From: Acidobacteriota bacterium
GTDB lineage: Bacteria; Acidobacteriota; Terriglobia; UBA7540
DNA length: 57,215 nt
Reading direction: 5' to 3'
Assembly: GCA_004298155.1 (NCBI GenBank)
Contig: SCRD01000021.1
Location: 1 to 57,215 of the forward strand
Part shown: positions 27,267 through 35,595 of the stretch, in pieces
How positions within the stretch are numbered: position 1 is the stretch's first letter
Layout of the letters: each line of letters opens with the position of its first letter
Translations under genes and position numbers: made by a program
Notes under the pieces: generated by a model
Databases searched by the model: none
Told to the model about the DNA's origin: nothing
The model's input: only the letters and a program-made list of their open reading frames with translations

Positions 27267-28104
27267 GCTGATTTCTCCTCATAGTGGAATTTCGCTTTTT
27301 TTTAACGGCTGAAGATTTCTTCCTTTGACACCGCCGGACGATGTAGTTCACCATCCGGTCGTGTAAAAGGTCAGGGTTGTTATGGACGGTGCTCTGCCCG
27401 TGGCGACGGATAAATCGCCTGCTCAGGCGTAGAGATCGCTGGATCAGTTTCCGCAGTTCAGCTTCGGGCGGGACGTCGAGACCTCTATCGGGAAGCTCCT
27501 GGCGAAAGAACTGGATCCACTCATCCTGAATCAGCTTTCGCCGGCGCCTTCCGGACGGGTCTGGGAGGAGCGTCCTGTTGCAGCTGCAGAAGAGAAAAAA
27601 CGACCGCGCGAACCGGACGTATTGCTGCCATTGATGGCTGGCCTCGGCGAAGGCTCTCTTGCCATAGACACACACGTAGGCCCGCTTAGCCCGCTTTCGA
27701 AGCCGCTCAAGCTTTCTGACCAGCCGACGGCAGCGTGCTTTGTAATTGGCGGGGCGTGGTTCAAGGTGCCCGTGCCGGGCCATCATTTCCGTCACCCGAA
27801 CCCCGAGGATGCAGGCCGCCAGCTCGATGGGATCTAATTGCAGCCGTCTGGATTGAGAATTGAAGTCGTTGGTTGCCACCGCGACCACATGAAGGACGGT
27901 GGACTGGCATTCCGAACTGAACTCGCCTACATCTTTCCGGCCGGGAATTGAAATGGAAATGCATTGGCCAGGAGGAATCACCGACGAGCCCTGCTCCCTC
28001 CACTGGCGATGGGCAATGATTAGACGAAGCAGTCCTAAGCGAATGAGCGTGGCCTCGTCAAGGGAAATTCTGAAGGGGATTGTGGTTTTGATTTGTCGTG
28101 ACAT
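27235..28104 (-). CDS. Basic protein of unknown function at the distal island end
   Basis: ATG 28104 is chosen because CAGGAGATTCTC lies directly upstream; an upstream start would add 9 residues. The 289-residue protein begins MSRQIKTTIPFRISLDEATL. It has a moderately conserved-looking middle (LQLDPIELAACILGVRVTEM), then very basic stretches (RCRRLVRKLERLRKRAKRAY, RRFIRRHGQS) and a Lys/Arg-rich tail. No membrane segment, signal or catalytic motif is evident. Its 3' end overlaps the ParB-like gene by 32 bp. It starts 300 bp from attR. It may bind DNA; the family is unknown to me. Confidence 0.55.
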   Translation of the reverse strand: MSRQIKTTIPFRISLDEATLIRLGLLRLIIAHRQWREQGSSVIPPGQCISISIPGRKDVGEFSSECQSTVLHVVAVATNDFNSQSRRLQLDPIELAACILGVRVTEMMARHGHLEPRPANYKARCRRLVRKLERLRKRAKRAYVCVYGKRAFAEASHQWQQYVRFARSFFLFCSCNRTLLPDPSGRRRRKLIQDEWIQFFRQELPDRGLDVPPEAELRKLIQRSLRLSRRFIRRHGQSTVHNNPDLLHDRMVNYIVRRCQRKKSSAVKKKRNSTMRRNQHEKSKEVEQD

Positions 28105-28291
28105 GAGAATCTCCTGGAAATTGAATTTCATCTTCCAGGGGCTCTCAATCAGAATGTGGCTCTCGTCGGCAGGAAGAATTTCAGTTTGTTCAAGACTCGC
28201 CGATAATCAATGGCAGGTTCTTTGGGCGAGCGTGACGAGAAATCAGTGCATGGCTTGATTTACATATGGCAGCCCGTTTTTGGACAATACC

Positions 28292-28308
28292 CCGGCTACT
28301 TTAAGCGA
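28292..28308 (+). repeat. 17-bp copy of the attL-side repeat, possible arm site at the right end
   Basis: The 17 bases are identical to 308-324 near the other end, in the same orientation, and contain GGCTACTTTA. They lie about 97 bp inside attR, outside any gene. This is a candidate integrase arm-binding site. Confidence 0.5.
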
Positions 28309-28404
28309 CGAAAGAGCCTATTACAGACCGCATTTTCGAATTTGTTGGACTCAGCGGCTCTCTATATTCAATTAGTTACAAACCAGGATGTTCCTGTTCA
28401 CCGA

Positions 28405-28451
28405 ATTTCTAATCCGAGGGTCGGGGGTTCGAATCCCTCCACGCCTGCCAT
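28405..28451 (+). repeat. attR: 47-bp copy of the tRNA-Arg 3' part
   Basis: It is identical to 205-251 over 47 bp and marks the right boundary of the island. The bases before it (CACCGA) do not continue the tRNA, so this copy is not a functional tRNA gene. glnD ends 68 bp further on. Confidence 0.93.
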
Positions 28452-28519
28452 TCTGCGGAGTTTGTTGTGTGAGCACCCGCAGTGAGTGGCGCACCTTCCT
28501 GAGCTTTTTCAGCCTGCGT

Positions 28520-31120
28520 CTAACGAAGAGTAGTGAGCAAGGCGTCTTCAATGGCCTGTTTGTCTGCGGGGCTAAGCTTGTTTCCATCGATCGTGAGGTA
28601 AAGAACGTCGATGGCCTTTCGGCCTTGAGTGTCAATCGCAGCGACTTCGATGTTACAGCGATGCTCGAATAGAAGGGAACTGATATGGTAGAGCAGTCCT
28701 GGGTGGTCCTGTGTGGTGAGCTCAAGAAGAGTGCTGTGAGTCGATGATGTCTCGTCAAAACGGATCCTGGTGGGTATTTTGGGGCCGGCCGTATGACGGG
28801 TCTCCGGGCGGATGCGGCCGCGCATTAACTCTTCAAGGCTTTTACGGCCGGTTAGAACGTCGTGGATTGTCTGCTGCAAACGGTCCTGTTCACTGGGATT
28901 CAGGTCCAAAGTGTGAAAGAGGTCGACAAACCGAAAAGTGTCTAGTACCGTTCTCGAGCTGTTTGCAAAGGCTTCCACTGCAATGATATTCATGCCCCAG
29001 GCTGTCAAAGCACCCGTAAGAGAGGCAAAAAGCCGGGGCCGATCAAGGGTAAGAATCAGGAGTTCCCAATAGTGGTCGAGATTTCTCAGGAGCGTCTGGA
29101 CCGGGTTGCGGAAAAGCCCTTGCGCCATACGATAATGAGTCTCGATTTCTTCCGCTGAATGGATGCGAAGGTATCGCTTTGGCAGCCCTTCAAGAAACTT
29201 GCCGGCCCCTTCCGGCAAGGCGCTTTTTCCCTCGAAAGAAGCCGCGCCATTTTCGGCCAGAATAGCTTCCTCGGCAGAAAGGATCCTGTCACTATCCAGG
29301 CTACGGGCGAGCGCGTTCGAAGTGGCAACGTAGAGCGTCCACAGCATCTCGGCTTTCCAGGGGGTGAGGGCTTCAGGGTTAACCGATTTGATGTCGGCAT
29401 AAGTCAAAAGCGTAAGCATCTTCAGGCGATTGTGAGACCCGACGATCTCCATTAGGTGACGAACCGTGGCAGGATCAAAGATGTCCCTGTGCTGGAATGA
29501 TACTGACATTTCCAGATGCCTGCGGATAAGGAAGCGGATTGTCTGGCGGTCCTCCTTTTTAACCTGAATCCGCGTGAAAACCTGCTCCACGGCCTGCAGG
29601 CTTCCGTCGATATGGTTTTCCGCATCCATCCCTTTGCCGACATCGTGGAAAAGAAGGGCAAACAAGAGCAGGTGTGGTTCTTCCAGCTCAGCCAGGATTT
29701 CAGCGAACTTCCGTTCCCATTCGCTATCGGCATTCCTCAAGGCGCAAACATTCTGAACGGTCAAAAGGGAGTGCTCGTCAACCGTGTAGCGATGATAGAA
29801 ATCTCTGATCACCAGCGCGTCTATCGCGCGAAATTCCGGGAAAAGTTCCTCAAGCCATCCGAGACGGTGCATGGCCCGGAGCACGTCGATCGCATGGGGC
29901 AGGGAAAGAATCCGGCAGAATTGCGGCCAGAATTCGCTGTAGTTCTGTGCGCTGCCCAGCCCAGCGAGAAGCGACTGTCCTACCCAATGCTCCGCCTCTC
30001 GGCTCATTTCAAGCCCATGCCGCGCGACAAATTCGAACAGCCGCATCAGGTAGGCAAAATCGCGCCCCTCGGGCGGCAATTTGAGAAATATCTTTCCCCT
30101 TACCGCCGAGAAATCGAGGTTTGAAACGCGAGACCGCCAGTCGCGGTACATGTTATATAACGCAAGACGTCCCGGCTGGATTTCCTCCATGGTTTCGCTG
30201 GTCAAGCGACTGATGGTTCTGGCATGGCGGAAATAAGCGCGCATCCAGTCGGCGGACGGAACTCCCCGCCCGAAGCTGATTCCGATGCCACGGCCCGCGG
30301 CTTCATCCTGAGGTTCGTAACTCAGCCGATTGTCGTCGCGCTCCTGGCGGTAATGGAGAAAACAGCGCGTCGCGGCAAGGAACTCAAACGCCCGGCCGGC
30401 CGCCTCTGCGCTCCGGGGAGGGATAATATCGGTGGGCGATTTCCATTGCCCGCTGGATTCCAGCCCCGAGATGATTTTGAGCCAACGGACAACATGAAAA
30501 TCACGAAAACCTCCAGGCACCTCCTTGATGTTCGGCTCCAGGTGAAAAATGGTGTCCCCATACTTATGGTGACGCTCGCGGGTCATGTCAGTCAGGTTGG
30601 CCAGCAAGATTTCTCCGTCCTTGCGGAGGAGCCGCGGGAGCCGAATGTCATGAAGTTCAAAGAAAAGATCCTCGGACCCTGCAACATAGCGGAGGTCCAC
30701 CATGGCAACGTTGAACTCCAGGTTGTCTCTATGGAGAACGCTGCAATCGTCCATTGTCCTGCAGGTCTGGGACGCGCGCAGACGCAGGTCCCAGAGCGAA
30801 CGGACAAACTGACCGATGGGTTCACGACACTCGTCCTGAGTGCCACTCCGGCTGGAAACGAACAGAAGATCAACATCGGAGCAGGGGAACAATTCCTGAC
30901 GTCCGTATCCGCCGAGCGCCACCACACAAAAGTCGTCTCTGATTTCGATCCGTGAGGCGATGAAGATGTTATAGAGCTCGCGAGTGACCTGATCAACAAC
31001 CTGTGCACGCGCCAGTACGGCGGATCGTCCGTCACCGGTTGCTTCAAACTCCGCCCTGATGCTGTCAAACTCAGCCGAGCAGAATTTCATCAAAGACGCT
31101 TTCAAAGGGAGGGACGCCAT
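28520..31120 (-). CDS. glnD: Bifunctional uridylyltransferase/uridylyl-removing enzyme GlnD
   Basis: The 866-residue protein senses glutamine and adds or removes UMP on the PII protein, in the cytoplasm. A nucleotidyltransferase domain carries GGYGRQELFPCSDVDLLF (from residue 70). NIKEVPGGFRDFHVVRW follows, then an HD domain with LFHDVGKGMDAENH (about 490) for UMP removal. Two C-terminal ACT domains (about 685, LLILTLDRPRLFASLTGAL; about 797, LLELTTQDHPGLLYHISSLL) bind glutamine. Length and order are normal for GlnD. The gene points at the tRNA-Arg/attR region, and the island did not damage its end. No glnB or glnA is in the window. The ribosome site at ATG 31120 is weak. Confidence 0.94.
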   Translation of the reverse strand: MASLPLKASLMKFCSAEFDSIRAEFEATGDGRSAVLARAQVVDQVTRELYNIFIASRIEIRDDFCVVALGGYGRQELFPCSDVDLLFVSSRSGTQDECREPIGQFVRSLWDLRLRASQTCRTMDDCSVLHRDNLEFNVAMVDLRYVAGSEDLFFELHDIRLPRLLRKDGEILLANLTDMTRERHHKYGDTIFHLEPNIKEVPGGFRDFHVVRWLKIISGLESSGQWKSPTDIIPPRSAEAAGRAFEFLAATRCFLHYRQERDDNRLSYEPQDEAAGRGIGISFGRGVPSADWMRAYFRHARTISRLTSETMEEIQPGRLALYNMYRDWRSRVSNLDFSAVRGKIFLKLPPEGRDFAYLMRLFEFVARHGLEMSREAEHWVGQSLLAGLGSAQNYSEFWPQFCRILSLPHAIDVLRAMHRLGWLEELFPEFRAIDALVIRDFYHRYTVDEHSLLTVQNVCALRNADSEWERKFAEILAELEEPHLLLFALLFHDVGKGMDAENHIDGSLQAVEQVFTRIQVKKEDRQTIRFLIRRHLEMSVSFQHRDIFDPATVRHLMEIVGSHNRLKMLTLLTYADIKSVNPEALTPWKAEMLWTLYVATSNALARSLDSDRILSAEEAILAENGAASFEGKSALPEGAGKFLEGLPKRYLRIHSAEEIETHYRMAQGLFRNPVQTLLRNLDHYWELLILTLDRPRLFASLTGALTAWGMNIIAVEAFANSSRTVLDTFRFVDLFHTLDLNPSEQDRLQQTIHDVLTGRKSLEELMRGRIRPETRHTAGPKIPTRIRFDETSSTHSTLLELTTQDHPGLLYHISSLLFEHRCNIEVAAIDTQGRKAIDVLYLTIDGNKLSPADKQAIEDALLTTLR

Positions 31121-31247
31121 TGCCTTAGATTATAAGACGAAGGATACGACGGGCCAATCAAATCAGCTTATGGCTGATATAAACAATCCCGAACTCCCGA
31201 CTTTGAAATTTGGAAATGAATGTGATGAAGGAGAGGCCTGCGGGCTG

Positions 31248-32153
31248 CTATTTGAATGCCAGTTCAATCTGGTTAGGTCCGGCCTTTTTCGCCTCTGTCA
31301 GTGCGGCGTCTGCAGCCGAAATAAGTTCGTGGGCCTGATGGCTGCTGCAGCCTACGGTGATCCCCATGCTGACGGTGACAGAGAAGTCGCCCTTGAAAGT
31401 CCTGAATGTTTCCTGGCTCACCGCAGATTGAATCCTTTGTGCCTGGCTTACGGCCCCGGAGCGATCGCAGTCCGGAGATACGATGACAAACTGCCCTCCG
31501 CTGTAACGGCCCAGCGAGTCATAAGCCCGAATAGAGCTGCGCATTCTTCGGGCTACCTCGCGCATGATGGCATCCCCCACAAGGTGCCCGTGCTGATGAT
31601 TGATCTGTTTGAGATCATTAATATCAGCCATTAACACCGTCAGCGAAGTACCGTGCCGACGGGCGCGATGGATTTCGCGATGAAGGATTTCAAGGATAGA
31701 CGAATGGTTCCATAAGCCAGTGAGCGTGTCGCGCGTGGTTTCACTCTGTATAGCATCATTGGCTTCCAGCAGTTGGGTTTCCAGTTCAAGGATGCGTCTG
31801 GCGGCACGCAATCGCGCTTTGAGCTCGTGAGCAGAGTAAGGCTTGGGCAGGTAATCGTCTGCTACCGACTCATAACGGCCGTTTGCGTCTTCGGTGGCCT
31901 GTTTTGCTGTCAGTAGAAGCAAGTAAACGGGGCCCCGGCTTTTATCTTCCCGGATTCTCCGGCAAACCTCTATGCCATCCATTCCCGGCATCATCCAGTC
32001 CAGGATGGCAATTCTCGGATGAGAAGGGCTTTGTAAATGGCGCCACGCTTCCTCGCCATCGGTCGCCACCGTCACCTCGTACCCCCACTTGCTCAGGAGA
32101 ATTTCCAGAAGGCGGCGGTTGACGGGCTCGTCGTCGGCAACCAGAACTTTCAT
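31248..32153 (-). CDS. Response regulator with degenerate GGDEF output domain
   Basis: The protein has 301 residues. A receiver domain (1-125) has the acidic pocket (ADDE), phospho-acceptor Asp in LDWMMPGMDG and Lys in LPKPYS. A GGDEF-fold domain follows (about 140-300, RDTLTGLWNHSSILEIL, VLMADINDLKQINHQHGH). The signature loop reads RYSGGQFVIV where active cyclases have RYGGDEF, so the catalytic Asp/Glu are lost and c-di-GMP synthesis is unlikely. It may act as a GTP or c-di-GMP binding module. Its ATG overlaps the stop of the upstream hybrid kinase (ATGA). It is the last gene of a four-gene leftward signalling operon. Confidence 0.9.
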   Translation of the reverse strand: MKVLVADDEPVNRRLLEILLSKWGYEVTVATDGEEAWRHLQSPSHPRIAILDWMMPGMDGIEVCRRIREDKSRGPVYLLLLTAKQATEDANGRYESVADDYLPKPYSAHELKARLRAARRILELETQLLEANDAIQSETTRDTLTGLWNHSSILEILHREIHRARRHGTSLTVLMADINDLKQINHQHGHLVGDAIMREVARRMRSSIRAYDSLGRYSGGQFVIVSPDCDRSGAVSQAQRIQSAVSQETFRTFKGDFSVTVSMGITVGCSSHQAHELISAADAALTEAKKAGPNQIELAFK

Positions 32154-34906
32154 CCGGTCACTCCGGTCTCGATCGTTTCGATTGCAGCCAGCACTCGCTG
32201 GATTTCCTGCTCCACAGAGAGAAAGGCCTCTGCTGCGCCTTCCATGTCTCCCTGTCGCCCCATCACTTCCAGCTTTAACACGGCTTGGACGGCAGCGTCA
32301 GCTCCAAAATTGCCTACGGATCCTTTCAGGGTGTGCGCCGCGCGTTCAACAGCCTGAGCGTCTCTTATTTCCACCGCAGACCGTAGCTTATCGAGAGTAG
32401 TGTGCGCCTCGTTCGCAAACATCCTGAGCAGATCGTGGAGAAGGTTAGAATCACCATCAGCAGCTGCAAGTCCGCGATGCCAGTCGATGATCCCCTGAAG
32501 CGCTGGTTTAGGCTGGCGCTCCTGAGCCACTGCTCCTGGTGGCAGCACAGTTTGTTCAATCACGGTGACAAGTTCGCGGCCCTGGATCGGTTTGGCAATA
32601 TAACCGTCCATGCCTGCCTTAAGAAAGCGTGACCGGTCCCCCTTCATGGCATGGGCAGTCATGGCGACGATAGGCAGTCGATGTGATGTCCCCTTTTCCA
32701 GTTCACGGATGGCGGCCGTTGCCTCGACGCCGTCCATCTCCGGCATCTGGACATCCATCAACACGACATCAACACTATCGAGTCCAGACAATTGAAGGGC
32801 CTCCACGGCCTTGCGTCCGTTGGGTACGGAATTGACGTAATGGCCGGCCTTTTTTAGAAGACGCTCGGCCAACCGGCGATTGATCATGTCGTCTTCAACC
32901 AGGAGGATTCGTAATTTTCGCTGTTCCTGGCGCAGGGTATGGCGAGTGATTAGTTCTGCGTCCCTGGCATGTCTCCGGCCGGGTGACCGTGCCAGCATGA
33001 TGGCCTGGAGAAGGTTACTCTCTTTGACGGGCTTGTGGAGATAAGCTGCGATTCCCAGTTTGCGGCATCGTGCGGCATCGCCCCGTTGACCGCCGGAAGT
33101 CAACATCATGATCGTGGCCGCGGATAGAGTGGGATCCTCTTTAATTTGCTCGGCGAGGGTAAACCCGTCCATAACCGGCATCGACGAATCAATCAGAACA
33201 AGAGGGAACGGTGTACCGGCCGCCTTCGCCTGTCTCATGGTTTCCAGGCCCGTCCATCCGCCGTCCGCCACCGCGGGTTTCATTCCCCAGTGGGACAGGA
33301 GCTCTTCGAGCAGGCGCCGGTTTGTGGCGTTATCATCGACTACAAGGGCTGGCAATCCCCGCAGGTTAACGCTTCCCGTCGGGGCAGCATCCTCCGCTTC
33401 GGAAGTTGCGGGGCGACAACGGATGGTAAAGTGGAAGTTGCTGCCTTTTCCTTCCGTGCTTTCCACCCAAAGCCGGCCTCCCAGCAGTCCGGTAAGCTGG
33501 AAGGAAATGGTGAGGCCCAGACCTGTACCACCGTATCGCCGCCTGGCGGAACTATCGGCCTGGGTGAAGGGGGCGAAAATCATCTCCTGCTTTTCGGGCG
33601 GGATGCCGATACCTGTGTCGGCCACAGTGAAATGGAGGACCATCTCGTGTTCGGCTTGCGATTCCATCACGACGTGCAATACCACCTCACCCGCATCGGT
33701 AAACTTGATGGCATTTCCGACCAAATTGACAACGATCTGGCGCAGACGGGTGGGGTCGGCGTAGATGCGGTAAGGTACATCGTGCGCGACGTGCAAGGCC
33801 ATCTCCAGACCTTTTTCATGGGCGCGCAGGGAAAGTGTCTTGAGCGTATCTCCCAGGGAATCGCGCAACTCAAAATCGATCGGATTAACATCCAGACGTC
33901 CGGCCTCGATCTTTGAAAAATCCAGGATGTCGTTGATAACGGTGAGAAGTGTTTCTCCGGAGCTTTTCACGAGCGTCAGATATTCGCGTTGTTCCTCATT
34001 GAGCCTGGTGTTCAACGCGAGTTCGGTCATGCCGAGAACACCATTCAAAGGGGTTCTGATTTCATGGCTCATGTTGGCCAGAAATTCGCTTTTCGCGCGA
34101 TTCGCCGCTTCGGCTGCCTCCTGGGCGCTTCGGCGCTCGAGTTCGACCCGCTTTCGTTCTGAGATGTCCCGGGCAATTCCCTGGACACCGACTGGTTTCC
34201 CGTTTTCATAGATCAGCCGGCTGCTGATCTCGATAGGCATCCGCCTGCCGCTTCTGGTCACAAATTCCATCGAGTAAGTTGCGGGGGCCTTTTCACGCAG
34301 TTTGTGCTTAAGCATTTGGCGAACAACACCGTCGTATTCGTCGGGGATGTAGTTGGAGACGTTGGCGCCAAGAACCTCCTTGCGGCTGTATCCGGTTACC
34401 CTTTCGGCTTCCTTGTTGATGGATGTGAAATTTCCTTCGAGGTCTGTGGTGTAGATGATGTCGTTTGCATTCTCAAACAATTCCTCGTACTGATTTTTCA
34501 ATGCAATTTCGCGTCGGGCCCATTCCTGCAACAAGGTGTTCTGGTTCCGGATACGTTGGCGGAGTATTTCGGTCCAGAGGAGAGAAAGCAGCATCAGAAT
34601 CGCAGCACCACCAAGGATGGAGTTCCACTCGTTTGATTCCCACTGGCTGATTTTTCTGATATAGGGAAAGCCGCTGCCAAGGGCTGGTTGGAAAAGGCGC
34701 ACGTCGGTTTCGTACAATGCCATGGAGTATCCGATGGGTACAGGCCCGAAGGAGAGGCCTCGCCGGCGAGACGGATGAGGTTCCTTGATGCATGCCCGGG
34801 ACAAAGGCGCGGCGGGCAGGAACAAAGCTGTCGCTGCCACAACGGCCAGCAACCGGGGGCCGGACACACGATGACGTGTGGGCGCATTTACTCGGTCGTA
34901 AGCCAT
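32150..34906 (-). CDS. Hybrid sensor histidine kinase (PAS-HisKA-HATPase-REC-REC-Hpt)
   Basis: ATG 34906 is chosen because GGAAGGAAG lies just upstream; a GTG at 34933 would instead overlap the preceding stop. Of about 918 residues, two membrane spans (about 12-30 and 95-113, ILGGAAILMLLSLLW) enclose a short periplasmic loop. A PAS domain (about 130-250) and HisKA with FLANMSHEIRTPLNG follow, then HATPase (NLVGNAIKFTD, DTGIGIP, GGTGLGL). Receiver 1 has LIDSSMPVMDG, receiver 2 has LMDVQMPEMDG, and a C-terminal Hpt domain has AAHTLKGSVGNFG. It is a complete multi-step phosphorelay protein, probably passing phosphate to the adjacent response regulators. Confidence 0.93.
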   Translation of the reverse strand: MAYDRVNAPTRHRVSGPRLLAVVAATALFLPAAPLSRACIKEPHPSRRRGLSFGPVPIGYSMALYETDVRLFQPALGSGFPYIRKISQWESNEWNSILGGAAILMLLSLLWTEILRQRIRNQNTLLQEWARREIALKNQYEELFENANDIIYTTDLEGNFTSINKEAERVTGYSRKEVLGANVSNYIPDEYDGVVRQMLKHKLREKAPATYSMEFVTRSGRRMPIEISSRLIYENGKPVGVQGIARDISERKRVELERRSAQEAAEAANRAKSEFLANMSHEIRTPLNGVLGMTELALNTRLNEEQREYLTLVKSSGETLLTVINDILDFSKIEAGRLDVNPIDFELRDSLGDTLKTLSLRAHEKGLEMALHVAHDVPYRIYADPTRLRQIVVNLVGNAIKFTDAGEVVLHVVMESQAEHEMVLHFTVADTGIGIPPEKQEMIFAPFTQADSSARRRYGGTGLGLTISFQLTGLLGGRLWVESTEGKGSNFHFTIRCRPATSEAEDAAPTGSVNLRGLPALVVDDNATNRRLLEELLSHWGMKPAVADGGWTGLETMRQAKAAGTPFPLVLIDSSMPVMDGFTLAEQIKEDPTLSAATIMMLTSGGQRGDAARCRKLGIAAYLHKPVKESNLLQAIMLARSPGRRHARDAELITRHTLRQEQRKLRILLVEDDMINRRLAERLLKKAGHYVNSVPNGRKAVEALQLSGLDSVDVVLMDVQMPEMDGVEATAAIRELEKGTSHRLPIVAMTAHAMKGDRSRFLKAGMDGYIAKPIQGRELVTVIEQTVLPPGAVAQERQPKPALQGIIDWHRGLAAADGDSNLLHDLLRMFANEAHTTLDKLRSAVEIRDAQAVERAAHTLKGSVGNFGADAAVQAVLKLEVMGRQGDMEGAAEAFLSVEQEIQRVLAAIETIETGVTG

Positions 34907-34929
34907 ACAGACTTCCTTCCTGATCTTTC

Positions 34930-35571
34930 TCACTCAAGATGGAACTTCATGAGCTTTTCGTAGCATTCAGGGCAAATCCCATGACTGAATTCTGCCTCTG
35001 AATGGTCACTGATATAAGTTTCGACCTGCTGCCAATAATCGCCGTCATTCCGGATCTTTTTGCAGTACATGCAGATCGGCAACAACCCGCGCAGTTGCTT
35101 GACCTGCTTCAGAGCTGCTTCCAGATCGTGCACTCGCTCGGCAAGTTTTCGTTGCAGTTCCAGAACGCGGAGCCCAACCCGGACCCGCGCACGCAATTCC
35201 GCGCGATTGAAAGGCTTGGTCACATAGTCGTTGGCGCCGGCTTCAAGTCCGCTAACGATATCACCGTAATCGTTCCGAGCCGTCAGCAGGATGAAATAAG
35301 GGTTGGCAATGGTTGGCGCTGCCCGGGCCCGCCGGCAAATGGTGGGCCCGTCCATGCCCGGCATCATCCAATCGAGGATGGCCATTTGAGGCGCCTCCGG
35401 CCTTGTCAGCATCTGCCACGCTTCGGTCCCATTTCTGGCCACTACGACCTCGTGACCCCATTTCTCAAGAGCTTTTTGCAGGATACGCAACGATATCGGG
35501 TCATCGTCTGCGACAAGAATGCAGGACGCTTCCGGTGCTGGCTCTCCCTGGTTGTCCACTTCGGCCACCAT
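34930..35571 (-). CDS. Response regulator with C-terminal four-cysteine tail
   Basis: The 213-residue protein has a receiver domain (about 17-135) with ADDD, the acceptor Asp in ILDWMMPGMDG and VTKPFN. A short coiled coil (VLELQRKLAERVHDLEAALK) follows. The C-terminal motif CMYCKKIRNDGDYWQQVE is followed by SHGICPECYEKL, whose two Cys pairs could bind zinc. The receiver is strikingly similar to that of the GGDEF-like protein at 31248, suggesting duplication within the operon. It has no DNA-binding output domain. The stop lies 24 bp before the hybrid-kinase ATG. Confidence 0.88.
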   Translation of the reverse strand: MVAEVDNQGEPAPEASCILVADDDPISLRILQKALEKWGHEVVVARNGTEAWQMLTRPEAPQMAILDWMMPGMDGPTICRRARAAPTIANPYFILLTARNDYGDIVSGLEAGANDYVTKPFNRAELRARVRVGLRVLELQRKLAERVHDLEAALKQVKQLRGLLPICMYCKKIRNDGDYWQQVETYISDHSEAEFSHGICPECYEKLMKFHLE

Positions 35572-35595
35572 TTTATGCTTCGGCCACGGGGCCTC

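Larger units (their letters stand above)
205..28404. mobile_element. 28.2-kb genomic island integrated in tRNA-Arg(UCU)
   Basis: The element is bounded by a perfect 47-bp direct repeat that includes the 3' half of the tRNA gene. A tyrosine recombinase sits immediately inside the tRNA end, which is the standard layout of a tRNA-targeting integrative element. Cargo includes transposase-like relics, an XRE/serine-recombinase pair, a TonB/GH130 carbohydrate locus and TPR proteins. A two-gene module with a ParB-like helix-turn-helix lies near the far end. No relaxase, VirB4-like ATPase or coupling protein is visible, so self-transfer by conjugation is not supported. It could be mobilised by a helper, or be a static island. 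The chromosome resumes with glnD 68 bp beyond attR. Confidence 0.9.

Noticed and set aside
205-28404. Conjugative element (ICE)
   Set aside because: No relaxase, coupling ATPase or type IV secretion genes could be found in any frame.
28405-28451. A second tRNA-Arg gene at the right end
   Set aside because: Only the 3' part is present. The acceptor 5' strand, D-arm and the 5' half of the anticodon stem are missing, so it is an att copy.
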